Source of the DNA: Aphelocoma coerulescens
Lineage: Eukaryota; Chordata; Aves; Passeriformes; Corvidae
Length of the DNA stretch: 64,000 nucleotides
NCBI RefSeq assembly: GCF_041296385.1
Contig: NC_091017.1
Coordinates: 48,296,214-48,360,213 of the forward strand
Reading direction: 5' to 3'
Shown here: one piece after another, positions 35,460 through 47,520 of the stretch
How positions within the stretch are numbered: the first letter of the stretch is position 1
Layout of the letters: every line of letters starts with the position of its first letter
Translations under genes and position numbers: made by a program
The notes under the pieces: model-generated
Seen by the model: only the letters and a program-made list of their open reading frames with translations
Database searches by the model: none
What the model was told of the DNA's origin: nothing

Positions 35460-35890
35460 TCAGGAGTCATACATGGTTAGAAGGGGAAAAGGGATTTTAC
35501 CTTGGTATTTATTTTAAGGATCCTTAGGTGCACATGTCCAGGTCATATGCATCAAAATGCACCCCGCAAAAATGCCCACCCAAAAGATAAGGAATAACAT
35601 TATAGGTTTTACTAATTAGCATATCTATCAAAGATTCCCCAATGAGAGGCTTGAATGAGCCCCCCTCCCCAAGGAACCCTCTCCTGGATGGTTCTATCTT
35701 AGTTTACAGAATGTGTTCTGGAGAGGACCTTGGGGTCTGGGGCACACCAATCCCTAGCTACGAAGCTTCTAAAATGTTCAGTCTCCTAGCTGAACAAACA
35801 AGTCCAAGAATGTAGGCAAAAAGCACTAGGAATACAGAAGTTGTAAAAAGGTATAACAGGGGTATAAAAGAAAAGGCAAAAAATCTTCAT
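35460..35890 (+). mobile_element. Possible second LTR remnant with TATA box
   Basis: This block is GC-richer than its flanks, with phrases of LTR-like character (TTAGCATATCTATCAAAGATTC, GAGCCCCCCTCCCC, CACACCAATCCC) and a good TATA box, GGTATAAAAG, at 35861-35870. No terminal TG/CA pair or duplication could be fixed, and there is no retroviral gene. It lies only about 200 bp past the ERVL-like element, but the sequence type differs. The assignment is by general character only. Confidence 0.35.
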
Positions 35891-35949
35891 GGCATCAGTA
35901 TGCATGATGTAATGTCTGTGAGTAAATTAACTAAAGTGTGGACTCTTTT

Positions 35950-36025
35950 AATACTTACTATATATACCTATTACATACATATAAATATATACAAATATAT
36001 ATTTTATACATATAGTAATATGTAT
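35950..36025. repeat. AT-rich TATA/CATA low-complexity stretch
   Basis: Irregular TATATAC/ATACATATAAATATAT text. It yields a Tyr/Ile-rich spurious frame on the plus strand (35900-36094). Confidence 0.75.
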
Positions 36026-36915
36026 TATATGACTTATTTTTTCTCATTCTCATTTACATACCACGTGTTCAAAAAAAATGATAAAAAAACATAATTGCAA
36101 GAAATAAAAAATTTTCATTCTTCTTTGACTATCAATATCTTTGCTCTCAAAAACTGTATCAATACATCCACTTTATGAAGAGCAGAATAAAAATGGTACT
36201 ACAGTTGAATCTAAGAGACATACAGAGTTTTCCCCAAGACTCTAGTTTCCATATCTAACAAAATGCAAAGCACAGCAGAAACTTCAGTTTTAATTTACCT
36301 GCATTTTATGTAATAATACAGACATGGGCCAAATATCTGAAAAATATGTCATTTCAGCTGGGAACATATTTCATTTTCCTGCAAATGTATATGGCAATAA
36401 CAAACCATTCAGTAAGCTTTCATATCTACATTATCTTTTAAAGGTATTATTAATATAATCTCTCTCTAACCTATTCAGTGGAATTTGATTGGTGTAATCC
36501 AGGATTATATTCTTAATTTTTCTGATCTGTGAGACAGATGGAATTTTTCACAAAGAAAAACAAATATATATGAAATGAGAACCCAAAAGAGAGCTATGAT
36601 CCTAGTTTCAAACTCTGTTTTCACTTTGCATCTCTTTTAGCAGCAGCAGTGATGGTTACGTTGTATTGCAGAAACAAAAAGCAAGTGGGCAGTTTGCTAA
36701 AGAAGGAAATCTAAGACAAATTCCAAAACTACTTGGAAATTCAGACACACTTCTAGAACAGCAAGTTATTATTGTCCACTAAAGAGAAGGAAAACAAAGC
36801 AACCCATTGAACACCTTTCAAAGCATATGATAGAAAAGAAGAAATCTGAACAAGTAGAGACAAGAAACAAAATTGCTGTATGTCTGGTCCTAAAAGTTCC
36901 AACATCTTCAAAAGT
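36026..36915. other. Noncoding AT-rich DNA
   Basis: Nothing recognised. Confidence 0.5.
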
Positions 36916-36952
36916 AAGGGAAAAGAGAAAAAAAAAAAGAGGAGAGAGAAAA
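36916..36952 (+). repeat. Uninterrupted purine tract, 37 bp
   Basis: Only A and G on the plus strand, including an A-run and an alternating GA end. Such tracts can form triplex (H-DNA) under supercoiling. It gives the Phe/Ser/Leu-rich spurious frames on the minus strand. Confidence 0.85.
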
Positions 36953-39900
36953 TTTTATCCCCCTGTAGCTGAGATACAGTATCTCCCATAACCAAAATGC
37001 CCAAGAGAAAAACTGTCCCATGATGAGCTCAGACCACAGCAAGGCCGTATCTGCGGTGACAAAACTCAGATAACAAAATGGTTTTGAATAGGTCAATGTA
37101 GCAGAAAGAACATTATATCTCTGATGAACTGCAACAAATGGGACACATCCCGGATCTAACTGGGGTCACATTTCTAAATGTAGCCAGATAATGTACCAAG
37201 CAGTGTTAATGGAAAGGCATGGCTCTTTTGCCCTGTGGGGTTAACTACAATAACTTTTACCATTTAGATCAGTGATACCTTGATGCTGCAATTACTCACT
37301 GCATGTGTCGGTCGATATTTGCAATGTGCTTATTTACTGCCCACTTTCTGGTTGGAAAGCTGCTGTGGAAATTGGAGACGGTTTGTCGTGTTGAAAATAA
37401 GTCCATGTAATTTTTTCTTTTGCTACTTTAGAGGAGCAAGCAATTTTTCAGCTTTGCTGTATCTCTACAGCTGTCTGAGCCTGCAGAATCATGAACATAG
37501 AGAAACTATATATGAATGTTGCTGAAACTTAATAATTACTCTACTGTTAAATATGCAGCATGTACAGATTAAGAGGTAGATCAGGGCTTGGGGGAAGGGA
37601 CGGGGGCACAAACTCTAAGTTTTTTTTACCTCAGAGTATAAAACTGTTCATTACATGGATTGAAGTGTTCTAGAAAAACAAATTCTGGCAATTTGCTCTG
37701 TGTGTCTTTGTCATGCATAAGAATAGAGATCAAGAAGCTCGCTGTCTTTAAACTTCAATTCAATACTATGTGACTCCCAAGTAATGTGGACAAGTAAAAT
37801 TATATCCAGCCATCAATGTGTCTTCTCCTTTTTGGAGGTTCAGAGGACATGGAAGAGTTTACAGTACTGAATTATAATATCCTGTTGTTTATGCTTCCTT
37901 CATGCCAGAGGAGCACTGTATGCATGCAAATGTTTCTCTTGCAGTCTCATGAGAGAAAGATTTGAGGTATCTTTTTGCACCATATTTTCCAGGACCTCTT
38001 TTAGAGAAGTTATAGAAGCTTCTGTCTAGGATCCTAAATATTACAAATTTTAAAAATGCCAACTCATCACTTTAATAGATTTTGGATTACTAAGAAAGGA
38101 TGTATCAGAAGGTGGAACATTTTGATCTCTTCAACTGCTTTAATTTGTGCTTGTCAATGTGCACCAGCTAACTTCTACCAATTTGCTTCACTATCATAGT
38201 GTTTCTGAACTCAGATTTCAAGACTTGACATCCAGAAGCATTTCTCATTTCTTGTTATGAATTGTCAAGTATGATAAAAATGGGAATAGATGTCATTCAC
38301 ACAAAGATATAATTTCTCTTTGCAATCCTTTTCTTTCTGTTTAGTTTTAATTTTTAACATGTATATAAAGCAATTATTGTTGCACCTAAAGGTAACTACA
38401 CAGTTACAAGAGGGACTGACAATAATTTTTTAGATGTTATAAAAAATCTATCTTATATATTTGAAATAGCCAGCAATCCTTCTTACTCTTAAAAGTGTTA
38501 CCAGTTTTCTATTGTATTTAATTTTTTTGAAGCTTACATCCAACACATTATGTCATGCTCTGAAAATAACAGATTGATAAAGCACTAATGAGTAGTTTAT
38601 TAAGGAATAATATTCATGGACAGCATGAAGGATCTTGCAGGTATCACAGAAAACACTTCCAATAAAATGCTGTCAACTCTTCACTACAGAGAGTTTAAAA
38701 TAGCTGACATTGTAATATGACCTGCCATAATAGGTCTATTCCAAACGAATGGCTAAAGTAATAGAGATTGAAAATGGAGCAGTTGCCCAATCTCTGCAAG
38801 TATTATTTTTTTTGGCATTGAATGACATTTTGAAAAATGTTTGCATTTTGGAAATAAAATTACTTTTCTTGCCTGTAGCCAGCAGAGTTGGCCCAGAGCT
38901 GGTGGGCAAAAGGGGCACTCAGGAAGTTATCTCATGGTAATCTTACTGCCAGTTGATGCAGAGGGAAGTTGCGGTCCAATAAAAACAAATAATACATTTT
39001 TATGCATATTTGAACTGTGTGAAATTTGCTGTTTTACAAAGAGACTTGGCAGATTCTCGTAAACAAAACAGAGACCAATAACAACATATTGCCTGTGTGT
39101 CTCTTTTAGCTGAATTCAGTGTATGACAGAGATGCAAATCTCACTGTTCTTCACAAGCAAGAGCTGTGACAAGGGCACTTTAACCTGACAGCTAAGCTGA
39201 AGGGACACAAAGAACTATTACAGCTGCAAGCTATCTGAATCATGAATGAAATTACAATCAGCTCTTGGGAAAATTGTTGACAAAACCTCTGTATCAGACA
39301 TGCTAACTCATTAAAATCAGAACCATTGGTCTTAACAAGCTTTGGTGAGAAAATTACTTAGATCCAGGATGGATTCCCTCACTAAAACAAGAGAAAAAAG
39401 TCAGAAAAACCCATGATCCAATGGTTAATAAGACCGCTCAGAGACCAGATGAGCCAAGATCTCGATGGTGGGGCTGTGACCTGGAAATGGCATAAAACAG
39501 TCTAAAGCTTTTTATCTGGTTATCCAAAACATTAAAACAAAATATTTTCACAGTATTAAAAGATCTCTCTTTCATTCTAATGAAAGAAAAAGAAATTCTA
39601 TTATTTGAATGAAAAAGACATTTTCTTTTGGAATGGTAGAAATGGAATTCTGTTCCAGTTAGCCATAAGGAATTTGTGGATTATACATGTATTAATGAAA
39701 TAAATGGAAGGTATAATCAAATGAGACTCTGCCTTAGGATTTTTTTCAATGTATTAAGTGGCAGAACATTATGTCTTTGTGTCCCTACCTATACTGAACC
39801 TATATGGTGGCACAGTTCATCCTGATAAAGTTCTAGAAATACCAAGAATTCCTATGTCTGTGTGACTACTTTACATAATTTCTTCAAGTTATGATGTATT

Positions 39901-41700
39901 TTGTTAAAGACAGTGGCTGAGAGGAAGAGTGGAAAGATTGCCTCTATTCTTATTCTGAAAATTTATTTTGGATAAAAAAGCCTCTCAAAGAAGGGGAAAA
40001 AGAAGTGCTCCTCCTAGGAATAACTGGAAAAACCCAAAGTAATGCAAATTACCCACTGAAAAACACAGCTGGTTCCTCCTGAACAAAACCTGGAAACATC
40101 TTGTAAGGAGTAGAGGTCTGTCTTCCAGCAGCTGGATTTTCTAGCCTCACAGATGGCCATAAAAATATTTTCCAAGGTGTTTAGGAGACTGAGCAGAGTT
40201 TTTCACACTCACAGAATCATCATGCATTACATCACAAGGAAGTGAGCTTGGGAAAAAGTTCTAATGATGCAGAGGGAGGGGGAAGCTTAAGGAGTGGAAA
40301 GCCTTTAGTGGGTATTTAAAGAAAAGGTGGACAGATCATCAAATCAGTTATGAATAATAATTTTAAATTCTATGAATAACTAATACACTTAAGGAAACCC
40401 CTATCCCCTATAGAAGTGCTGATCACCCTTTTCTCATATTTGACCAACAGATTAACATAACTCTTTTGATTGAGAGCAATTCAATATCTATTGCTCTCGA
40501 TATTGATAGCTATCTAGATAGAGACTATTTTACCTCTCATTTAGTTAATAAAAGACTGCATTTACCCTTACAAATCTTACTCCTCTCTCATTATTAGTTG
40601 TTTCATCTTCTTGGTGAAATGTTCACTTTTCAGTGTGCTCCCCCAGGTATCACTGTGCCTCCCACCTACCTAATGTTCCTGTGACTCCTGCAAGCAAGAT
40701 AGCAAATATAGCAGGATTTTTCCACCCCAAGATGTCCTTGTCCTGATAAGTAATCCAGGTACTAAGGAGAAATGTTTTCTATTTATCATATTATGTATTT
40801 TTATATCATCCAGGCAATCACCTACCACTGAACAAACTCTGAATACATCTGTTTACATGTAACACAAACATTTTAAGGTTAGGGTGTAGTTCTGTGAGAA
40901 CTTCCTTCAGTGAAGATGTGGCTCATTTAGGCAAACTTCACCCCCTGAACTGACAGCAGTACATCCTGGTAGACACTGTGAATTTCAAATAAGTGTGAAG
41001 CGAGATAAGCAAGTCTTCACCATTTCTCAGGGCTTACACAAAAGCATTTAGTAGTACCTGAACTGTTTCAACATTTTCAAATTCAAAAGAGACTGAGTTT
41101 TAACATGGATGAGCATTCACAAATCCTTCTCTGAATATGGTAAGTAATTTTTATGAATAACAATATTAAATCTTCCTTATCTTTAAATAGTGTACACTGT
41201 ATAGCATTCAATTTTCTGTATCTGTCTTTAGAAAAAATTCTGATATGAAATTGTTCCATATTGAAAATCTGTTTGCCCTGATGGTATCAATGCATTGTAT
41301 AACCTTGAAAATACCTCCCATCAGTGCCATAGTACAGTGTTTATTTGCACATTAAAAATCTGGTTTACAGTTTTATCCTATGTACATACCACACATAAAT
41401 AGAGTATTCATTTAAATGTCACCAGACATATGTCTAAGACAGCAAACATTCCAAAAGAGTGAAAATGACATTATGATTACTTTGGATTACTTTAAAACAG
41501 CATCATAAACTGGCATTACTGTGGCTAGAAATGAATCATACAAGAAAATAAAGTTAAAATAAAATTCACAGTCTTTATAAATCAAATTATATTGTCTTCT
41601 TGGAAGTTGCTCTATTATTTGCTGTGCTCAATGAAGAAACTTAGTAAATAATGTGAAATCTAGAAGTAAATACACAGTTTATTCTACATTCCATGATTAA
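36953..41700. other. Long noncoding stretch, no gene seen
   Basis: About 4.7 kb. The plus-strand frame at 37280-37525 (81 codons) and those at 38749-39062 have no recognisable domains. No confident transposon or repeat. Confidence 0.5.
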
Positions 41701-41719
41701 AATAGATTAAAGCTCAGAA

Positions 41720-42295
41720 ATGGCTGTCCACCACTGTCTCTGCTATCTATACTTTTCTCTTTGGCAAGATGCATTCTCTTTCTCACCAAAATATATTGCA
41801 ATATTTTCCACTTTTCTATCACATGCAAAATGCTCCCACGGTGTTTGGATCAGGGTGGAATACTGCCCCAAGGCACATTCATGCGATTTGGGGCTGCCTC
41901 AGTCATTGCACTACACTGTTGTTCCTCAAAGTGAGTCAGAAACACCTCTTCTGTCTCTTCTTGTGAACCAATATCAAATTTCATGTTTCTGGAGTTACCC
42001 TGTGGACTGCAGCTCACACCCTTTGTTGTGTCTTGCTGCTCATTGCCTCCCCTGCATGGCCAGGTCACTCCACGCCGCTCAGCACAGAGGCTGTCTCCAG
42101 GCAGGACTGCTGTACTGTCACTGTGGGAGCAGGCTGAGCACACATCAGTCATAGCTCCAGTACCGCCTGGCAAAGGGTTTTGAAGAAGGAATAAAAAGGA
42201 AAAGCAGGCAGCTCCCCCGATGAGGATGTCCGATGGGACAGGAGTAATATCGAGGCAGGGGGACTGGAGGATGCAGTGTTGCAAAGAGAAGGTCT
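41720..42295. other. GC-richer unassigned block, open on both strands
   Basis: Frames of 144 codons (plus, 41720-42154) and 181 codons (minus, 41850-42395, TTG start) overlap here. The minus frame begins with low-complexity Phe/Ser/Leu from the purine tract and then has Cys/Ser/Gly-rich text without a domain I know. Long frames open on both strands usually reflect GC content. It could be an old repeat or a regulatory region. I see no splice pair that selects one frame. Confidence 0.4.
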
Positions 42296-42336
42296 GGGGA
42301 AAAAAAAGAAAAGAAGAAAAAGAAAAGAGGGAGGAA
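42296..42336 (+). repeat. Uninterrupted purine tract, 41 bp
   Basis: A/G only, from GGGGA through A-rich text to GAGGGAGGAA, with further purine-rich text to about 42370. It is the longest pure strand-asymmetric tract I found and a candidate for triplex formation. Confidence 0.85.
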
Positions 42337-42370
42337 TATCTGAGAGAATAGAAGGACAGGGAAAATAAAT

Positions 42371-44075
42371 ACATAAGAATGAATAAGAAGACCAAAAAAA
42401 GCAGAAGAAACCATTCCCTGATGGGAAAAGTTTGTCTGTGATTTCATGTCACACCAAATGTAGATATTGTTCCAGTATGCAAGAACCAATGACAAAATTT
42501 GTTCTATAGTATGTCACCTCTTTGTGCTTCTGTCATTTCAAAGAACTAGCCTGTAGGAACAGATGGCTGCTCATCTTTCCTTCTCTCCTTCTCTGCTTGA
42601 CAACACAGCCCTAAGAAGAGGAATGATCCTTTCTGATTCCTCAAGATCAAAATTTTCCCTTCACAAAAGAGTGCAGAAGCCAGGAGCAGCAACTGTGTTT
42701 CTCCTTCTATTCTCCCCATTTGACTTTCTGGCTTATCCACAGTATCTGGTAGGGCAACAGAATAGCTCAGTTCCTGAGTGCACGTGGAGGGGATCTTCTA
42801 TCCTACTCCTGTCCACCCTGTCAGACACTCACTCCATCAGACCTTTAAAGGTACGTTGTTCTAATTCTTAGAACTTTGAATGTCTGTGTTTACTCCCTGT
42901 GTTTTAATACTGTGTAAATCAAACTGAATTCTACATTATTAAGGACATAAAGATGCAATATCCCTTTCCAGTACAGCAGTTTTTCAGGCTAAGAGACAAC
43001 CTTATGCATAATCTCTGTATTGCTGATAAAATATTGACACAAATGGATGGCATTACAAAATGGTCTAATCCTTTAAGAGGCTGAGTGCCCTGAGAGATGC
43101 ACAGCAGACTCCACTCCAAATGATATTAGTGAGCCTCTGAGATCCAGCAGGACCTTTAAAATCCTTCAACTATGTTAAAAATGCTTTCTACAAAAATATT
43201 AATGAAAAAGGTCTACCAACCAACCCTTCTCATTGTGCCAATGCAAACGAGTAAAAGACTGGCAACAGTGCACACTTAGAAATCTGTGAGTTAACACAGG
43301 ATAAGGGGTGTCATTAAGGATGAAGTGCTGTAGAGAAACCAAGGGCTACACTGTAAGTTGCTTACTCTGTGGCCAGTCTTCTGAAATTATCAGAACTACC
43401 CATGGGAATGAATATTGAGTAGTTCATCTGAAGCTGAGGCTGCATGAGACATTCTTTTCTAGGAGACCATACTTTTGCTTTTTCCTGAATCACCTCCAAT
43501 GTCAATCTTCTCTCCATGTTGTGCCAGTATATATATTTCTGTGGCTCCATGGTCACTTGGATTAAGAAATCCATCTCTTTAGGGTGAACAGAGAACCAAA
43601 TATTTTATTTAGGGATAGATCTAGGGCCCTGGAAAACCTCTTCTCTTGGTTCATTGTGTGAACAGCTGTTTTGGCACCAGGGAGAGGATGGGAAGGACTG
43701 AAGTAGTAGATTCTAAAATTTTACAGTCAGCTTCAGATAAAATTTTAGACAAATGCCAAAAATCCTGTTCCATTGTCAACTTTCTCTCTTCTCACACTGC
43801 CAAGCACACATCCCACTCCCACCCTTGTGAGAACAGCTCCTTCTAGGAGTATGCTTAGATTTAAAATAGGGATAGGAGCCTAGTCAGCATCAGTGCTTTG
43901 GCAGGAATCTGAAAACACCTGGGAAACCAGAGAAAGGAGTGGAAGTTGAGAAATGCTCAAGTTGGCCATAGCAGTATGGATGCTCCATCTAAAATCACAG
44001 ATAGTATATGGTTTTATAGCTTGACTCTAAATTATTCCTTTGTATTTATCTTTAGCACAAAAATTGTTGGAAGAG
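42371..44075. other. Noncoding DNA, no gene seen
   Basis: A 102-codon plus frame (42563-42871) and short minus frames are present with no recognisable family. Confidence 0.5.
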
Positions 44076-44103
44076 ATTTCTGACAAGGAATTTCTGACAA
44101 GGA
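44076..44103 (+). repeat. 14-bp perfect tandem duplication
   Basis: ATTTCTGACAAGGA twice in direct contact (44076-44089 and 44090-44103). Slippage-type duplication with no function implied. Confidence 0.9.
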
Positions 44104-47100
44104 ACTTCTCTTTCAGGAAATTAAAGGGAAATGTTATTCTTCTACCTCAATTTCTCCTAAGGGGCTGCTGTAAAAAATTCAAATTGTAATTAACAAAACA
44201 TCAGCAAACACATCTCCAGGTTTTGGCAATATGTGTTCCACAGCTGTGGAATAATAAATTGTTCACACTACTAACTGCAATATTCAATCCTTAAAATGGT
44301 GTTTATTACCAGGAGTTAATGTGTACAAAACGCTGTCTCTGTCACAAAACACAGGTGTGAAACACACTGTCCCAGGGCAATACATAGCTCAGAAGTTTAG
44401 GAAAAGATTCAGAAACAGATGAGGCATTTCTCATGGCATATTATCAGTAACTTGCAATTACTAAGAGGAAAAAGAACTTTCTAGAATAATTTTAAGTCTG
44501 AAAACCAAAACTAACAGTAGTACATCAGTCCGCAATGAATGTTGCAAAAAAACATTTTAAGATTTCTAGCCTTGAAGCTCTTTCTCATGGCATCTTAGTC
44601 TTAGAACTATCTTGGATTAAGAAATACACCTTCTGGCACATCCTTAGGTCATTAATGCAGCATACTTTAGATTACAATGATTAGTGAACTCCAGATTCTA
44701 AAAATTCTTCAACTCAAACACACTGTCTTTTGATAATTCTTTATCTTACAAAGACAGCTCAAGGCTCAGTGCTTCTATTGGATAAAAATGTAACCCTTTG
44801 GCCTGAAAAATACCCATCTGTTGCTCAGATAAGTATGTCCTGTATACAATGATAGTCTTTTGTTGTTACTGCTGATAAGGAGGCAGTGCCCTAGAGGATA
44901 AGCAAAGCATTGGAGAGCAAATTTCTGTTAAGGAAAAAAACCCCAACATATAAAAATCCAAAAACTTTTTTCTTTTGAGCTTTTTATTCTGAAGTTGCTC
45001 AAATCAGACAGTCCTGAATCTTAACCTGAAGTGTCTGCTGCCGGCTGCTACCAGGGATTGGGCACTGACTTACAGCAATTCTTAAAGAACTAATGGAATC
45101 TCAAAATTAGTGTTTCATGTATGATATAACATTAGGGACTATTGTAAACGTTCAAGCATATCTGTAGTTTCTACACCATCTTTTATATAACAGAGGGTAA
45201 ACCTGAGAGAGATTTCTGCCAGAAGCAACAAGGGACTTCTGAAGAGACTGCTAATGCCTTCTCAGAGTTTCTCATAGCTTTGGTGGGATGACCTAAACTT
45301 CAAGGGCACATTCCATCTTCTAAATTGCCTCATAAGTCTCCTATTACTGCCAAAAATACAATCTTCAGTTTAATTATTTCAATATTATATGATAATTCTC
45401 TCAAAATACTGCATTAAAAAAAATAAGAAAACAGCAGAAGAAAAATTAAACCAATTGTTCTTTGTGCTACAAATCATGAGTATGTCTCCAAAGTGAAGAC
45501 CTGTACTTTTCTGGGGATGACAGAGACAAAACCAGAAAATAAGAGACTGAAAGACAACTCTTCACAACCCCCACCTGCCCAGCTGGTGTGTAAAGGTCAC
45601 ATCAGGGCTTGCCCTCTCAGCATCTGAACAAGGTCGAGAATATGCTGAGGAGCCAAAATACTGGATTAAAATTTTCCAGGATCTGAATTTATATATTTTC
45701 CATTCCTTCAGTTTCTCATCACATCACCTAAAATTAGCCTGAACTCCAGCTGGTTTTCTTTTTCCCCTCTTCTTCACTCCATAATTAGGAGATAACTCTC
45801 AGTAGGATAAAGTTTGTTTGGGATTTTTTTCCCTTTCCACGTGTATGTCAATATCTCCATATTAAACTAGGAGCTGTCTGCCAGACACACTTCTGTTTCA
45901 CTGAGATATATTTTTCTTATTCCTTTTTTTGATAGCTTCTTATCTTACTCCTATAAGGAGTAAGGTAGCTTGATTGCAGTACTGAGCATGTAGGAACTTT
46001 CTTTCACTTTTTCATGCTTTTTAGCAGGCAGTTATTCATGCTGGTTTTGGAATTAGTGGGCTGCACTTTTGGTCTCAGGATGCTCTCATATCCTCTGTAA
46101 AGATGATGACCACCTGCTATTACAGTCTACTATAATACTCAACCTTCAGCGATTCTACATCTTTATTTAGCTACTCCAAGCACATCTCTGATGTGTTTGA
46201 GTGCATTCTGCTGTATGACTTGATCCATCTGCCCCCTGTAGACCTTGAATAGCCTCACTAGGATCCAAGCACACCTGGACTGAACTGAACTGGGCCTCAC
46301 CCCTTACCACTCTCAGCCATGTTCATCTCCTCTGCCATGCAGTCCTTATACACCTGCTTTACCCACAACTAAGAGCCAAGGGAACCCACACATCTTTGAA
46401 TTGGAGCTACAGTCTGCCAAAAAATTGAGGGGAAGGGAGAAGAAGGCCTTTTCTCTGATTTGATTCATAATGCTCTTCTGAAAACCAAATGAACGTCCAT
46501 CTGACCTATTTTCAGTTCTGTGTGTCAGCACCCAGCATCCCTTTTACTTAGATGGTTTACTGCTCCCAACATCCTCTACAAAATTAGTATTTTTTATCAA
46601 ACACAAAAGATGGCTGCATTTGGGAAAGTGTCTAACAACTGGCTGCCTACTTGTAAAGCCAGCTGTTTAAATTATCTGAAAGGCTACTACTTCTCTATAT
46701 GTTAGAGCAGAGGATTATCCTGAATACGTGTGGACAGACACTTGCATAGTCAATATCCACTCCTAAAAATCCTCAGGTTATAGAATTAAGGTAGTATTTC
46801 CATAAATTAATATTTTTTCTGAAATATTTAGATCCCGGTTTTCTTTACTGTTCTCCCTCAAACATAAATTTTCCTGTTCAATAAATGAAAAAAATGCCAC
46901 TTCTTTCAGAGATAGTCTATACATTCATCATACCACAATTCAGTTTGAATAGGAACAGACATATATTTTGTGCTTTCAAATAATAATGATTAATTTTTCC
47001 AAGGAATTATAATGCAAATTTACTTGCTGGTGGTGAAAGATTTCACTTCTTGAGGGGGTCAGGAAACAGACTTCAAAGACAAACATATGCAGTAAATCTA

Positions 47101-47168
47101 CCCTTTATTTGTATTTTCAGCATAAGTGCATGTGGATTGCTTGACCCAACTGATTACTACAAGAGAAG
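44104..47168. other. Noncoding DNA, no gene seen
   Basis: About 3 kb of AT-rich text. Frames of about 61 codons on both strands near 46346-46705 are not recognisable. Confidence 0.5.
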
Positions 47169-47214
47169 GAAATGAAGTTGTTTCTGAGAAAGAAATGAAG
47201 TTGTTTTGAGACAA
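47169..47214 (+). repeat. 23-bp imperfect tandem duplication
   Basis: GAAATGAAGTTGTTTCTGAG at 47169 is repeated as GAAATGAAGTTGTTTTGAG at 47192. The two units lie end to end with a one-base indel. Confidence 0.85.
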
Positions 47215-47352
47215 ATTTGAGAGGTACATCCAGCTTCAGTAACTCTTTAATAATTTCTCTGAGGAAAGTTACCTTTTGGGGATTTTATTTTCTTGTAAGG
47301 ATAATAGATAAAGAATTAGAAATTGCATTCAATGTGATTCTGTTTGGGGAAA

Positions 47353-47520
47353 AATCATGGAATCATAGATTTGTAGAATGGCCTGGGTTGGAAGGGACCT
47401 TAGAAATAATTCACTTCCAGCCCCCTTGCCATGGACAAGGACACTTTCACTAGACCAGGTTGCTCAGAGCTCTGTCCAACCTGGCCTGGAACAATTCCAG
47501 GGATACAACATCCACAACTT
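47353..47520 (-). mobile_element. CR1 retrotransposon 3' end fragment, well preserved
   Basis: A textbook antisense CR1 3' end: AATCATGGAATCATAGA, GGCCTGGGTTGGAAGGGACC, CCCCCTTGCCATGGACAAGG, CACTAGACCAGGTTGCTCAG, GTCCAACCTGGCCTGGAACA, then ATCCACAACTT. It is about 168 bp, 5'-truncated and in minus orientation. Similarity to the usual CR1 text is higher than in the other tails here, so it is probably among the younger copies in the window. Frames at 47217-47602 that cross it are spurious. Confidence 0.93.
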
